Translations under genes and position numbers: made by a program
Shown: piece after piece, positions 26,628-34,823 of the stretch
Numbering within the stretch: position 1 is the stretch's first letter
How the letters are laid out: each line of letters begins with the position of its first letter
The notes under the pieces: generated by a model
The model's database searches: none
The model's input: the letters and a program-made list of their open reading frames with translations, nothing else
What the model was told of the DNA's origin: nothing
NCBI GenBank assembly: GCA_013286045.1
Contig: JABDGM010000043.1
Coordinates: 1 to 36,518, forward strand
DNA from: Planctomycetota bacterium
GTDB lineage: Bacteria; Planctomycetota; Planctomycetia; Pirellulales; Lacipirellulaceae
DNA: 36,518 nucleotides
Direction of reading: 5' to 3'

Positions 26628-27046
26628 GGCTTATCTCCTTTGCGGCTTCGCTTGGTGGACCGCTCGCGCGCGGCGGCCAGCATCGCATCAAGCTGATCGA
26701 GCTCAGCTGCAGAAAGGCGCTTCGACTCCAGCGCGTGGACCAAGTACTCGTCGACTGCCCCGTCGAACACCTTCTCCAGAAAAGTGTTTGCCAATCGGCG
26801 AACGGTCGATTGCCGCGGCAGCTTGGGCAGATAAACGTACGCCTTCCCCTCGCGGCGATGCCCCACAAAACCCTTTTGCTCCATCACCTGTAACAGGCTG
26901 AGCACCGTCGTGTAGGCCAGCTCTTCCTTCCGCGAGGCGGCCCCTTCATTCATCGCGTCCGCCAAATCACGGACTGTGACTTCCCCGCGCTCCCACAGCA
27001 CCTTGAGCGCTTCCAACTCTCGATCCGTCGGCGTTTCGTTCAGCAT
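26624..27046 (-). CDS. blaI: BlaI/MecI/CopY family transcriptional repressor
   Basis: The 140-residue product is a winged-helix repressor of the penicillinase type. Its DNA-binding half reads TDRELEALKVLWERGEVTVR and then ELAYTTVLSLLQVMEQKGFV, and the wing is VGHRREGKAYVYLPKL. The C-terminal half (STVRRLANTFLEKVFDGAVD onward) is the dimer domain. BlaI proteins bind palindromes in their own promoter and are inactivated when the partner BlaR1 peptidase is triggered. The stop overlaps the ATG of the giant M56 gene by 4 bases, so the two form one operon. Two operators lie over and just after the promoter at 27056-27104, indicating autorepression. The signal need not be a beta-lactam, as planctomycetes carry many such pairs. 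Confidence 0.93.
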   Translation of the reverse strand: MLNETPTDRELEALKVLWERGEVTVRDLADAMNEGAASRKEELAYTTVLSLLQVMEQKGFVGHRREGKAYVYLPKLPRQSTVRRLANTFLEKVFDGAVDEYLVHALESKRLSAAELDQLDAMLAAARERSTKRSRKGDKP

Positions 27047-27055
27047 TGCGGTCTC

Positions 27056-27073
27056 TTACTGGTCAACCAGTAA
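27056..27073 (-). promoter_or_regulatory. BlaI operator 1 (promoter-proximal to blaI)
   Basis: TTACTGGT and ACCAGTAA form a perfect 8+8 dyad with a 2-base centre. It lies about 10 bases upstream of the blaI start codon and just downstream of the predicted transcription start near 27077. Its centre is 31 bases from that of operator 2, three helical turns, so dimers would sit on the same face. Confidence 0.8.
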
Positions 27074-27083
27074 CAACGACCGC

Positions 27084-27111
27084 ATTCTACTGCTCAACCA
27101 GTAGTTGTCAA
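27084..27111 (-). promoter_or_regulatory. blaI-blaR1 promoter with embedded operator 2
   Basis: On the minus strand TTGACA (27111-27106) and TAGAAT (27089-27084) are separated by 16 bases, a near-consensus sigma-70 promoter. The second operator, CTACTGGT and AGCAGTAG at 27104-27087 (7 of 8 half-site positions symmetric), fills the space between the -35 and -10 boxes. A bound BlaI dimer would block polymerase directly. Confidence 0.8.
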
Positions 27112-27188
27112 TACTTTTTGGGGGCAGCCTTTCTACACCGGCCTCAAAAGCCGCGAGCGCTGCATCCCGCCGCTGCGCCCGGCCGCGT

Positions 27189-28139
27189 TTAGATACCAGC
27201 CCCTTCGTCGTAACTCTCGCTCAGCGCATGGGCTTGGGAGACCAGGGTTTCCGGCGGCACGCTCTTCGTCAGCCACACATTACCGCCGATGACCGAACCG
27301 CGCCCAATCGTCACGCGGCCCAGGATCGTAGCGCCCGCGTAGATCACCACATCCTCTTCAACAATCGGATGACGGCCTTTCCCCCTCATCTCCTCGCGAT
27401 CGTCGAATTGGAAGTCTTTGGCGCCAAGCGTAACGCCATGATGAATCTTGACACGCCGGCCAATGACGGCCGTCTCACCGATCACCACACCGGTTCCATG
27501 ATCGATGAAAAAACCGTCTCCAATCTTCGCGCCCGGATGAATATCAATCCCGGTCGCCGAGTGGCTGATCTCGGCGATCATTCGCGCCACCAAAGGCAGA
27601 CGCAGCACGTAGAGCTCATGCGCCAGTCGATGCGAAATGATCGCCACGATCCCTGGATAGCACGCCAGCACTTCATCCACGCTCCGAGCCGCCGCGTCTC
27701 CGTCGTAAGCAGCCAGGATGTCAGTTTCCAACAACGATCTGACTTTCGGCAGCGACCGAGCAAACTGTTGTACTATCGAAATTACCGCCGATCGTTGCTC
27801 ATCCGTGGCAAATTCGTTTCCGGATGTAAACTGCAACTCCACAAGCGCTTGATTCGAAAGTTCGCGTAGCGCGACATCCAACTTGTTACCCACGTAGAAG
27901 TCAACGCAGTCGCTCGCCAGCAAGTGAGAACCCAACCTGTTCGGAAACAGCGCCCGGCTCAAATCGTCCACGATCGAACTCAACGCGTTGCGCGACGGCA
28001 GCAAAACAGGCTTGCCCACGCGCCGGCGGCTAACCAGCGACTCATTGCGCAACAGTCGCAGCTGGGAAACGACGTCGCTGATGCCCCAGTCCTCCACCTC
28101 CCCGAAAGTTCGATCGTGCTGTGCGATAACCGTTGCCAT
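27189..28139 (-). CDS. cysE: Serine O-acetyltransferase (EpsC/CysE type)
   Basis: The enzyme makes O-acetylserine from serine and acetyl-CoA, the carbon precursor of cysteine. The 316-residue product has an N-terminal helical half (about 1-170) and a left-handed beta-helix of hexapeptide repeats from about 200. Its diagnostic segments are MIAEISHSATGIDIHPGAKI, GFFIDHGTGVVIGETAVIGR and KIHHGVTLGAKDF. The catalytic Asp/His are expected in ISHSATGIDIHPG and FIDHGTG. The longer N-terminus and the EISHSATGIDIH motif place it with the EpsC branch. A leader of about 245 bases with a terminator precedes it, suggesting conditional transcription. The ATG at 28139 follows GGAGATCG about 8 bases upstream. 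No cysteine synthase gene is adjacent. Confidence 0.92.
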   Translation of the reverse strand: MATVIAQHDRTFGEVEDWGISDVVSQLRLLRNESLVSRRRVGKPVLLPSRNALSSIVDDLSRALFPNRLGSHLLASDCVDFYVGNKLDVALRELSNQALVELQFTSGNEFATDEQRSAVISIVQQFARSLPKVRSLLETDILAAYDGDAAARSVDEVLACYPGIVAIISHRLAHELYVLRLPLVARMIAEISHSATGIDIHPGAKIGDGFFIDHGTGVVIGETAVIGRRVKIHHGVTLGAKDFQFDDREEMRGKGRHPIVEEDVVIYAGATILGRVTIGRGSVIGGNVWLTKSVPPETLVSQAHALSESYDEGAGI

Positions 28140-28220
28140 GAAAACGATCTCCTACGAAGCCCGGTCTTCCTGCTGCCTGCCGCCGGCTAACAAGTCGCAC
28201 CCGTGCGAACGTCCGCCAAC

Positions 28221-28255
28221 AAAAAAAGCCAACATTCCCAAACTAGGACGTTGGC
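28221..28255 (-). terminator. Terminator in cysE leader (candidate attenuator)
   Basis: On the minus strand GCCAACGT (28255-28248) pairs with ATGTTGGC (28235-28228), and the stem continues past a one-base bulge with CC/GG. TTTTTTTG follows at once. It lies 82 bases before the cysE ATG, with no minus-strand gene upstream to be ended. A second GGCCAAC lies just upstream (28267-28261) and could compete for the same GTTGGC arm. Confidence 0.6.
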
Positions 28256-28390
28256 CTCCGGTTGGCCGGTCGGCGCGGCGAATTGTATTGGACGGAGCGT
28301 ATCAACAAATCGCGAGAGTCTCAATGCAAACGTCGCGCCGCCGCGAGTCCGCACCGACTTTCGAAAATCGATAATTCGCTGACACCACGA

Positions 28391-28419
28391 AAAATAAAAG
28401 TGTACTAGGCCTTGGCCAA
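28391..28419 (-). promoter_or_regulatory. Possible cysE promoter
   Basis: TTGGCC (28419-28414) and TATTTT (28396-28391) on the minus strand are 17 bases apart, each matching 4 of 6 consensus positions. Placement upstream of the leader terminator fits, but the match is modest. Confidence 0.35.
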
Positions 28420-28673
28420 CGCACGCGTAGCCGAAGTATTCGGCGTCACCGAATCGACCACCGCGCCCCGCCGCAAACGCAAAAACTTGCCGGCAGGGGG
28501 AGTCTACCCAGCGAATATCACGGCTGCATCCAGCATCCCTGCGAGTTCCAGTCGACGAACACGCGGATTTCGCGAGAATCCCCCGCAATTAAGTGCGTTT
28601 GCGCTGCGGCACGTTCTTTGCCTAACTGCGCACCGCCACTTAACTCATCTTCAATCCCGCTTGGTCTCCTCCC

Positions 28674-30029
28674 GTGACGCACATCTCTGATTTTGCCAAC
28701 CTGCTCGTAGCTATTTCTCTGCTGCTAATTGCGGCCCACCTTCTAGGAACGGTGTTTGATCGCTTCCGTCAGCCTCGTGTGATTGGCGAAATCGCCGGCG
28801 GACTCGTGCTCGGCCCCACGTTGCTCGGCCACTATCTCCCCAGTGTCAAGGCAACATTTTTTCCCACAACCGGTCTGACGCCCAGTGTCTTGGCTACCAT
28901 CTCGCAGCTCGGCCTGATTCTCTTAATGTACGCGTCGGGATCGCACCTCCGCACTTTCGCCCGCGCCGGCGAACGAAAGCTCGTTTTGATTCTCGCTGCC
29001 GCCGGGACGCTCCTGCCGTTTTTTGCGGGACTTGTCGCCTTGCAGTTTATCGACACGTCGCGATTTCTAGGTCACGCCCAAAGTTCGACTGCATTTCTAC
29101 TCGTCTTTGCGACAGCGATCGCCGTCGCCAGCATCCCGGTAATCTCCCGGATCATGCTCGATCTGAAAATCCTCGAAACAGCATTTGCCCGCATCGTGAT
29201 TGCGACCGCCGTGATCGACGATCTGATCCTCTATTTCGTGCTCGCGATCGCGCTCGGAATAGTACAGCCTAAACCGCATATTGCGTTTAGCCTCCCGACG
29301 CTCCTGGGGCTTGAATCCGCGACCGCTTCGGGCGCTATTTACCACGTATTTGCTACGGTGATATTGCTGGCTGGCACGCTTTCCATCGGACCACGTTTGT
29401 TAACTTCAATTCTGTCGAGCGCGCGGAGTTTCTGGCGGCTCGACAACTGCGCAATCGTGCACCTCGGATTCCTGGCGGCGGTCGCCGTACTCAGCCTGTT
29501 TCTCGACGTGAATCCGATGTTTGCCGCCTTAGCCGCCGGCATGGTCGCAGGGCACGCAACGCAACAATTGGGCGGCAGCGCGCCGCGAAGCATCACGCAC
29601 CTTTCGCGTACGATCTTCATGCCGCTGTATTTCGCGCTCGTCGGTCTTAAACTCGATCTGGTTCACCATTTCGATTTCTACTTCTTCGTCGAATTCATCG
29701 CCTTTGCTTGTGCGATTAAGGCGATTAGCATTTTTGCGGGCGCCAAGCTTGCCGGAAAAAGCAACGCCGCAGCCCTCAACTTGGCCGTTGCCTTGAATGC
29801 CCGTGGCGGACCGGGGATCGTGTTGGCCACGCTCGCCTACGACGCCGCGATCATCAACGAAGACTTTTTTGCGATCCTCGTGTTGCTCGCCGTGTTTACT
29901 TCTCTCTTGGCCGGTTCATGGCTCGGCCACGTGGTCCGCGCAGGCCGTAGTTTGCTTGGCGACGAAGATCGCCTCGCGTCGTCGACTCGGCTCGGCGAAA
30001 GCACATTCCGATCCCCCTCAGTTCCGTGA
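28674..30029 (+). CDS. Cation:proton antiporter (CPA2 / Na+/H+ exchanger family)
   Basis: The 451-residue protein has about 12 hydrophobic segments. It carries CPA2 features: the N-terminal HLLGTVFDRFRQPRVIGEIA with GGLVLGPTLLG, and the ion-site region IVIATAVIDDLILYFVLAIA, where the paired Asp residues are those expected to carry protons. There is no C-terminal TrkA/RCK domain, so it is not a full KefB/KefC. It would exchange Na+ or K+ for protons across the inner membrane. Start is GTG at 28674; the ribosome site is poor (TCTCCTCCC precedes it), but the first residues MTHISDFANLLVAI lead straight into helix 1. No partner is adjacent; the next gene is 248 bases downstream on the same strand. 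Confidence 0.87.
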   Translation: MTHISDFANLLVAISLLLIAAHLLGTVFDRFRQPRVIGEIAGGLVLGPTLLGHYLPSVKATFFPTTGLTPSVLATISQLGLILLMYASGSHLRTFARAGERKLVLILAAAGTLLPFFAGLVALQFIDTSRFLGHAQSSTAFLLVFATAIAVASIPVISRIMLDLKILETAFARIVIATAVIDDLILYFVLAIALGIVQPKPHIAFSLPTLLGLESATASGAIYHVFATVILLAGTLSIGPRLLTSILSSARSFWRLDNCAIVHLGFLAAVAVLSLFLDVNPMFAALAAGMVAGHATQQLGGSAPRSITHLSRTIFMPLYFALVGLKLDLVHHFDFYFFVEFIAFACAIKAISIFAGAKLAGKSNAAALNLAVALNARGGPGIVLATLAYDAAIINEDFFAILVLLAVFTSLLAGSWLGHVVRAGRSLLGDEDRLASSTRLGESTFRSPSVP

Positions 30030-30277
30030 AATATGCTGGCCAAGCCAGCACGGATAACAGTGTCGGCGATCGGCCGCGTGGCCACCCGAGCTAAAACCTC
30101 GAGAATTCGGCTCCAATGCGGTGGTTTTTCCCCTGGCATACGCTTTGCCAAGTCTTTCCTTCGATTGTGAAGAATCGGTCAAGACAGCGTTAACGCTCTG
30201 CGACCGATCAGCATCCTTCCCGACAGCCGAAAGCTGTTATCCAACAGTCTTTCTCTTCTCTCGACACGGAATCCACC

Positions 30278-32341
30278 ATGTGCAGCACCACTCGAATCGT
30301 TAGCGTTTTGTGCACCGTCGGCCCCGCCTCGCTCAATCGCAGCACGATTCAGCGCCTCGAACAACGCGGCGTCGATTTGTTTCGCATCAACCTGTCGCAC
30401 ACGCCGCTCGACAAAGTCGCCGAAACCGTCGAGCTGCTGCAATCGTATTCGCACATCCCGGTCTGTCTCGACACTGAAGGCGCGCAAGTCCGTACCGGCA
30501 CGATGGCTGAGGCAGTCAGCGTTTCCGAGTCCGACTACGTTCGCTTAACGCCCGAGAGCTTGCTCGGCACCTCGACCACCATTCCGCTGACGCCGGCTAG
30601 TGTGTTTGAGTCGTTACAGCCCAACCAACTCGTTTCGCTCGATTTCGACGGCGTCATGCTCCTGGTGTTAAAAGCCAATCGCGATGGCGCCGACACCGTC
30701 GTCATCAACGGCGGCCGAATCGGTTCCAACAAGGCAGTCGTCGTCGCGCCCGCACCGGCCCTCCCGGCCATTACCGAAAAAGACCGCGAGGCCGTTGCCA
30801 TCGGCCGCCGCCTCGGCGTGAAGCACTTCGCCCTCTCTTTCACGAACTCCGCCGAGGACGTCGCCGAGCTTCGCGAACTCACAGGCCCCGATGCCCGAAT
30901 CATCTCCAAAATCGAAAGTAAACGCGGTGTCTTGAACCTCGACGCCATCCTCGGCGCTGCCGACGAAATCCTCATCGACCGGGGAGACCTGTCGCGCGAA
31001 GTGCCGCTCGAAAACATCCCGCTCCTCCAAAAGGCAATCATCCGCAAGGCCAACCAGGTAAAAGTTCCCGTCAACGTGGCGACGAACCTCCTCGAGTCGA
31101 TGATCGCCAATCGCAAACCGACCCGCGCCGAGCTGAACGACATCGTCAACACGCTCCTCGACGGCGCGACCGGTCTTGTGCTGGCCGCCGAAACTGCCAT
31201 TGGCCAGCACCCGGTCGGCGCGGTTGACATGGTCCTCAACATGATCGAGCGCTTCCGCCGCTCCACCGAGGGCTACCGCATTGAGGACTTGCTAGAAGGT
31301 GGTTCGTCGTTGCTACCGACCCTGCACGGCCGGAAATCTGTGGACTCGTGGCCCTCACGTCGCCGACGTACTTCGCCCGAAATCGTCAGCCGATTGCCTG
31401 GTATCGAAGTCGATCTCGAAACCGCCATCGATATCGAAAATCTCGCCGGCGGAGTCTATTCCCCGCTGCGCGGTTTCATGACCCGCGAAGAGCTGGAATC
31501 CGTCCTCAATGAAAATCGCCTCCCCCGCGGCGACGTTTGGACCTTGCCGATTCTGCTGCAAGGCAAGAGTCAAGAATTCGCCGCCTTCCAGCCGGGCCAG
31601 ATGGTGCGGCTCATCGACCCCCGCGGCGGCCGAGCCACGGCCGTTCTACAAATCGAAGACAAGTTCGAACTCGATCGCGAATCGGTCGCGTCGCGCTGGT
31701 TTGGAACCACGGATAGAACACACTCCGGCGTTCGCCGGTTCACCGAGCGCGGTCTGACGGTCCTCGGTGGACCGATCGAGTACCTCGGTGCATCCTCTTC
31801 AGCCCTCTCGCCTTACGAGCTAACACCAGCCCAAGTTCGCACCGTGTTCGATGCCAAGAGCTGGACGAAGGTTGTGGCATTCCATGCGTATTCACAGCCA
31901 ACGATCGAAGATGAGCAAATCATCGCTCAAGCATGTGAGCAGTGCCGCGCCGATGGGATATTGATTCATCCCGTGGCCGCCGTCTCGCCAGACGACGCGC
32001 CGACTACCAGCTCGATTCTCATCGCGTATGAGCAATTGCAACGAAGGGCTGTGCCGAATTCGCTATTGGCGGCCTTCAACAGCTACCCCCGCCACGCCGG
32101 GCCGCGCGAAACCGTGTTCAACGCACTCTGCCGCAAGAACTTCGGCTGCACGCACTTCGTCCTCAAATCAGACGACATCGACAATGGTTATTCCAAAAGC
32201 GCCGATCGAATCCTGTTCGAATCGCTCGGCGACATCGGCATTACGCCGGTCTTCACCGTAACCGATGACGCGGCCGCGTCTCAACTCTCCACCGAAGCAT
32301 TCGCACCAGTCGCCACGAGCCCACAACCGCTCGAAGTGTAG
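30278..32341 (+). CDS. Pyruvate kinase barrel fused to degenerate ATP-sulfurylase-like domain
   Basis: The 687-residue product has two parts. Residues 5-325 are a pyruvate kinase TIM barrel with B-domain: TRIVSVLCTVGPAS, FRINLSHT (Arg36, Asn38, Ser40, His41), LDTEGAQVRTG (Asp65, Arg72), SKIESKRG (Lys211, Glu213), DRGDL (Asp237) and VATNLLESMI (Thr269). The main substrate and Mg2+ ligands are kept; the Lys of LDTKG is Glu67. The usual pyruvate kinase C-terminal allosteric domain is missing. After a basic linker (350-370), residues about 372-650 resemble ATP sulfurylase: a PUA-like part (GGVYSPLRGFMTREELESVL) and a catalytic-like part with HAGPRETVFNALCRKNFGCT. However, QxRNPxHxxH is replaced by HAYSQPTIED (536-545) and GRDHAG by KSDDID, so sulfurylase activity is unlikely. 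The sulfotransferase gene follows after 44 bases. Confidence 0.85.
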   Translation: MCSTTRIVSVLCTVGPASLNRSTIQRLEQRGVDLFRINLSHTPLDKVAETVELLQSYSHIPVCLDTEGAQVRTGTMAEAVSVSESDYVRLTPESLLGTSTTIPLTPASVFESLQPNQLVSLDFDGVMLLVLKANRDGADTVVINGGRIGSNKAVVVAPAPALPAITEKDREAVAIGRRLGVKHFALSFTNSAEDVAELRELTGPDARIISKIESKRGVLNLDAILGAADEILIDRGDLSREVPLENIPLLQKAIIRKANQVKVPVNVATNLLESMIANRKPTRAELNDIVNTLLDGATGLVLAAETAIGQHPVGAVDMVLNMIERFRRSTEGYRIEDLLEGGSSLLPTLHGRKSVDSWPSRRRRTSPEIVSRLPGIEVDLETAIDIENLAGGVYSPLRGFMTREELESVLNENRLPRGDVWTLPILLQGKSQEFAAFQPGQMVRLIDPRGGRATAVLQIEDKFELDRESVASRWFGTTDRTHSGVRRFTERGLTVLGGPIEYLGASSSALSPYELTPAQVRTVFDAKSWTKVVAFHAYSQPTIEDEQIIAQACEQCRADGILIHPVAAVSPDDAPTTSSILIAYEQLQRRAVPNSLLAAFNSYPRHAGPRETVFNALCRKNFGCTHFVLKSDDIDNGYSKSADRILFESLGDIGITPVFTVTDDAAASQLSTEAFAPVATSPQPLEV

Positions 32342-32385
32342 TCCGCGCGTCGCTCAATCGAACACCGACATCGGAACCAAACCAA

Positions 32386-33264
32386 ATGACAGTCCAAATC
32401 GCCTCACCATTGAACGGCGAAGCCACCTCGCCCACGCTGCCCGTTTCCGTTAAGCTACGCCAGTTCGCCGGCCGCTCGCGCCTCGTTGCCAATTTTATTC
32501 TCGGCCGACAGACGCTTGACCCCGGTGTCACCGTATTCAACGACGACACGTGGTACGTCTCCTACCCACGCTCCGGCAACACCTATTGGCGATTCCTCAC
32601 CGCCAACTTGATCTCCCAAGGCAAGACGGTCGATTGGACGAACATCGAACGTTACGCGCCAGATATCTACGTCACCCGCGACTCGATATTGCGAACGCTA
32701 CCTCGCCCGCGCTATTTAAAAAGCCATGAAGCCTACAAGCCAGCGTACCGCCGCGTTGCGCTGATTGTGCGCGACCCGCGCGACGTCGCCGTCTCCTGCT
32801 TCCACTTCACCAAACGCTGGGGAATGATTCCCGAAGAAATGCAGATCGATGAATTCGTCCCCCAATGGATCGCCGGCAGTTTTTACACGTACGGCAACTG
32901 GGGCGAATGGCACGGCAGCTGGATTGGCGCTCGGCGTGACACTCCCGAATTTTGGATCTTCCGCTACGAGGATATGGTCACCAACCCAGCCGAGCATCTG
33001 CCTCGATTGGCCGAAGCGCTGAAGCTTCAGGTCAAACCGGAAGATATCCAGCGCGCGATCGAAAACAGCCGCCCCGATCGCCTACGCGAATTAGAAAAAA
33101 AACAGCGTAACAAACACAAGGTACTTCGCGACGGGAAGAATACTTCCTCTTACGTTCGCGCCGCCACCTCCGGCCAATGGCAAGAGGCTCTCTCTTCCGC
33201 CTCCGTCGCAGCAATCGAAACCGCTTGGGCAACCCCCATGCGTGACTTCGGTTATCTGTCGTAA
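32386..33264 (+). CDS. Sulfotransferase domain protein (PAPS-dependent)
   Basis: The 292-residue protein has the two PAPS-binding signatures. The 5'-phosphosulfate loop is YVSYPRSGNTYWRFL (residues 58-72), and the 3'-phosphate motif is ALIVRDPRDVAVSCFHF (residues 125-141, Arg129 and Ser137). An acidic-Tyr segment FRYEDMVTNPAEHLPRLAEA follows, as in type 1 sulfotransferases. It would transfer sulfate from PAPS to a hydroxyl or amine of an unidentified acceptor, perhaps a polysaccharide or lipid; planctomycetes carry many sulfatases and sulfotransferases. No signal peptide is evident. The gene is 44 bases after the pyruvate kinase/sulfurylase-like fusion, in the same direction, so cotranscription is likely. 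No APS kinase or functional sulfurylase gene is in the window. Confidence 0.87.
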   Translation: MTVQIASPLNGEATSPTLPVSVKLRQFAGRSRLVANFILGRQTLDPGVTVFNDDTWYVSYPRSGNTYWRFLTANLISQGKTVDWTNIERYAPDIYVTRDSILRTLPRPRYLKSHEAYKPAYRRVALIVRDPRDVAVSCFHFTKRWGMIPEEMQIDEFVPQWIAGSFYTYGNWGEWHGSWIGARRDTPEFWIFRYEDMVTNPAEHLPRLAEALKLQVKPEDIQRAIENSRPDRLRELEKKQRNKHKVLRDGKNTSSYVRAATSGQWQEALSSASVAAIETAWATPMRDFGYLS

Positions 33265-33522
33265 CAATGCTAAGCCGAAGCGACCGAACAGAAACTTCCC
33301 TTATAGCGCAAACAAAGTAAGGATTAGAGCAACCATTGCGGCGAACCGCCGAAGGAACGTCCAAGTCGAATTGACTTTGGCCGCAAAGTCTTGAAGCTGT
33401 GATACTATATCGATTGAGCTCACAGCGCAGGCGCCGACAAATACGACACTCGGCCAGTGGAAAATCGCACGCGTCTCGCCGCGTCGCCCGGCCCTGGATC
33501 GCATCCAAGAGGCAAGACATAT
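33265..33522. other. Spacer before the DUF1559 gene
   Basis: The 258 bases hold no gene. TTGACT occurs near 33371, but no matching -10 box is placed well, so no promoter is called. AGAGG lies 10-14 bases before the DUF1559 start. Confidence 0.3.
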
Positions 33523-34743
33523 ATGACCCTCCCCTCAGGTTCGCCAGCGCGCCGTCGCGCTTTCACGCTTGTCGAGCTTCTCGTCGTCATCGCCATCATC
33601 GGCATCCTGGTCGCACTGCTACTGCCAGCGATCCAAGCCGCGCGCGAGGCTGCCCGCCGCGCCCAATGCCAGAACCACTTAAAGAATCTTGGGTTGGCGT
33701 GCCTCAATTACGAATCGTCAAAAAAACATTTACCGCCAGGCTTCGTCAGGCAAAAAGAGTTGTACGAGGCATGGGCATGGAGCACCTTCATCCTGCCTTA
33801 CATCGAAGAGCAGGCGATCTACGACAAGCTAAGCCCCTCCGAAACCTTTCAACAGCCGGTCGACGCCACCCGCAAAACGAATCGCAATCTGTGCGACGTC
33901 TTTTCAGCCGCGGTGAGCACACCTTCGGAGCTAGTGCCTCTTCAAACGCCGATTCCAGTCTTTCGATGCGCTTCGGATTCCACGCCCGCTTTGATTCCCG
34001 TCGGGAATCCACCGGATCCGCTTGCCTCGATTAACTCACCGACCTGCCCCAACATCGGGAGAGCGAGCGGTGATCAATGGGAGCGACATTTCAATGGTCA
34101 ATTCGCCCCCCTCGGCTTTCAGCCATCAACGTCGAACTACGTCGGTTGCAAAGGCATGGTTGATTTCGGCTGTCCGGGCAGCGGCAGCGCAACGGCCAGT
34201 GATCCATGGGGACCGCCGAAACCGCCGACTGCCGATACTTGTCCAACCGACGGCGTCTTTTATGGAAACAGCCAGATTAGCTCCAAGAGTATTACCGATG
34301 GAACGAGCAATACGTTCCTGATCGGTGAGCGCGACAGATTCTGCTTGGCCGCCACCTGGATTGGTGTTCGCAATCCGGCGGGCGACGATATGTGGAGTTC
34401 CCTTTGGGCCTTGGGTCACGTGCGTGACAAACCAAACGAAGCATGTACGGGCAATCACGCCTATCTGGATCCCCAACATATTTGCACCGAGGGCTTTAGC
34501 AGTCCGCATCCTGGAGGCGTGTTCTTTGCATTTTGCGATGCCTCGGTACACTTCATCAGCGATGACATCCAGTCCGATCCGCTCACTGCCACCAACGCGC
34601 GCACTTGCATCTACAACCCAAACCCGGGGGTTGTGGGGGCCTGTAAATCCAGCGCTGCGTCGCTAACCGGTGGTAGCGCGGTAATCGGCGTCTATCAGCG
34701 CCTCGGCTGGCGGAATGACGGCGAGGTCATTGACACTTACTGA
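33523..34743 (+). CDS. DUF1559 protein with type IV pilin-like N-terminus
   Basis: I start at ATG 33523 (AGAGG about 10 nt upstream), giving 406 residues. The frame extends upstream without a ribosome site. The N-terminus RRRAFTLVELLVVIAIIGIL is a class III/pilin-type prepilin signal with the cleavage site before Phe, then a hydrophobic helix. The downstream half is DUF1559, a family expanded to tens of copies per genome in planctomycetes. The C-terminal SSPHPGGVFFAFCDASVHFI is the H-X9-DG motif, here with DAS instead of DGS. The protein is probably membrane-anchored or pseudopilus-associated, with unknown function. The next gene, a lipoprotein, is 80 bases downstream, a pairing often seen for this family. 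Confidence 0.93.
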   Translation: MTLPSGSPARRRAFTLVELLVVIAIIGILVALLLPAIQAAREAARRAQCQNHLKNLGLACLNYESSKKHLPPGFVRQKELYEAWAWSTFILPYIEEQAIYDKLSPSETFQQPVDATRKTNRNLCDVFSAAVSTPSELVPLQTPIPVFRCASDSTPALIPVGNPPDPLASINSPTCPNIGRASGDQWERHFNGQFAPLGFQPSTSNYVGCKGMVDFGCPGSGSATASDPWGPPKPPTADTCPTDGVFYGNSQISSKSITDGTSNTFLIGERDRFCLAATWIGVRNPAGDDMWSSLWALGHVRDKPNEACTGNHAYLDPQHICTEGFSSPHPGGVFFAFCDASVHFISDDIQSDPLTATNARTCIYNPNPGVVGACKSSAASLTGGSAVIGVYQRLGWRNDGEVIDTY

Positions 34744-34823
34744 TAAATCTTTACCCAATAGATTTTTGGGCCTTGTAGTTCCTCTTTCGGGCGGTGCTTC
34801 CAATGCTGCGAAGCTGATTCAAC

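Larger units (their letters stand above)
28140..28673. other. Intergenic region between cysE and antiporter gene
   Basis: The 534 bases carry the divergent control regions of cysE (minus) and the antiporter (plus). The cysE leader has a terminator at 28221-28255 and a possible promoter at 28391-28419. A minus-strand frame at 28187-28588 is Arg-rich and crosses the terminator; I do not call it. No RNA gene is recognised. Confidence 0.4.

Noticed and set aside
28187-28588. 133-codon minus-strand frame before cysE
   Set aside because: It runs through the leader terminator, overlaps the possible cysE promoter and has no recognisable domain.
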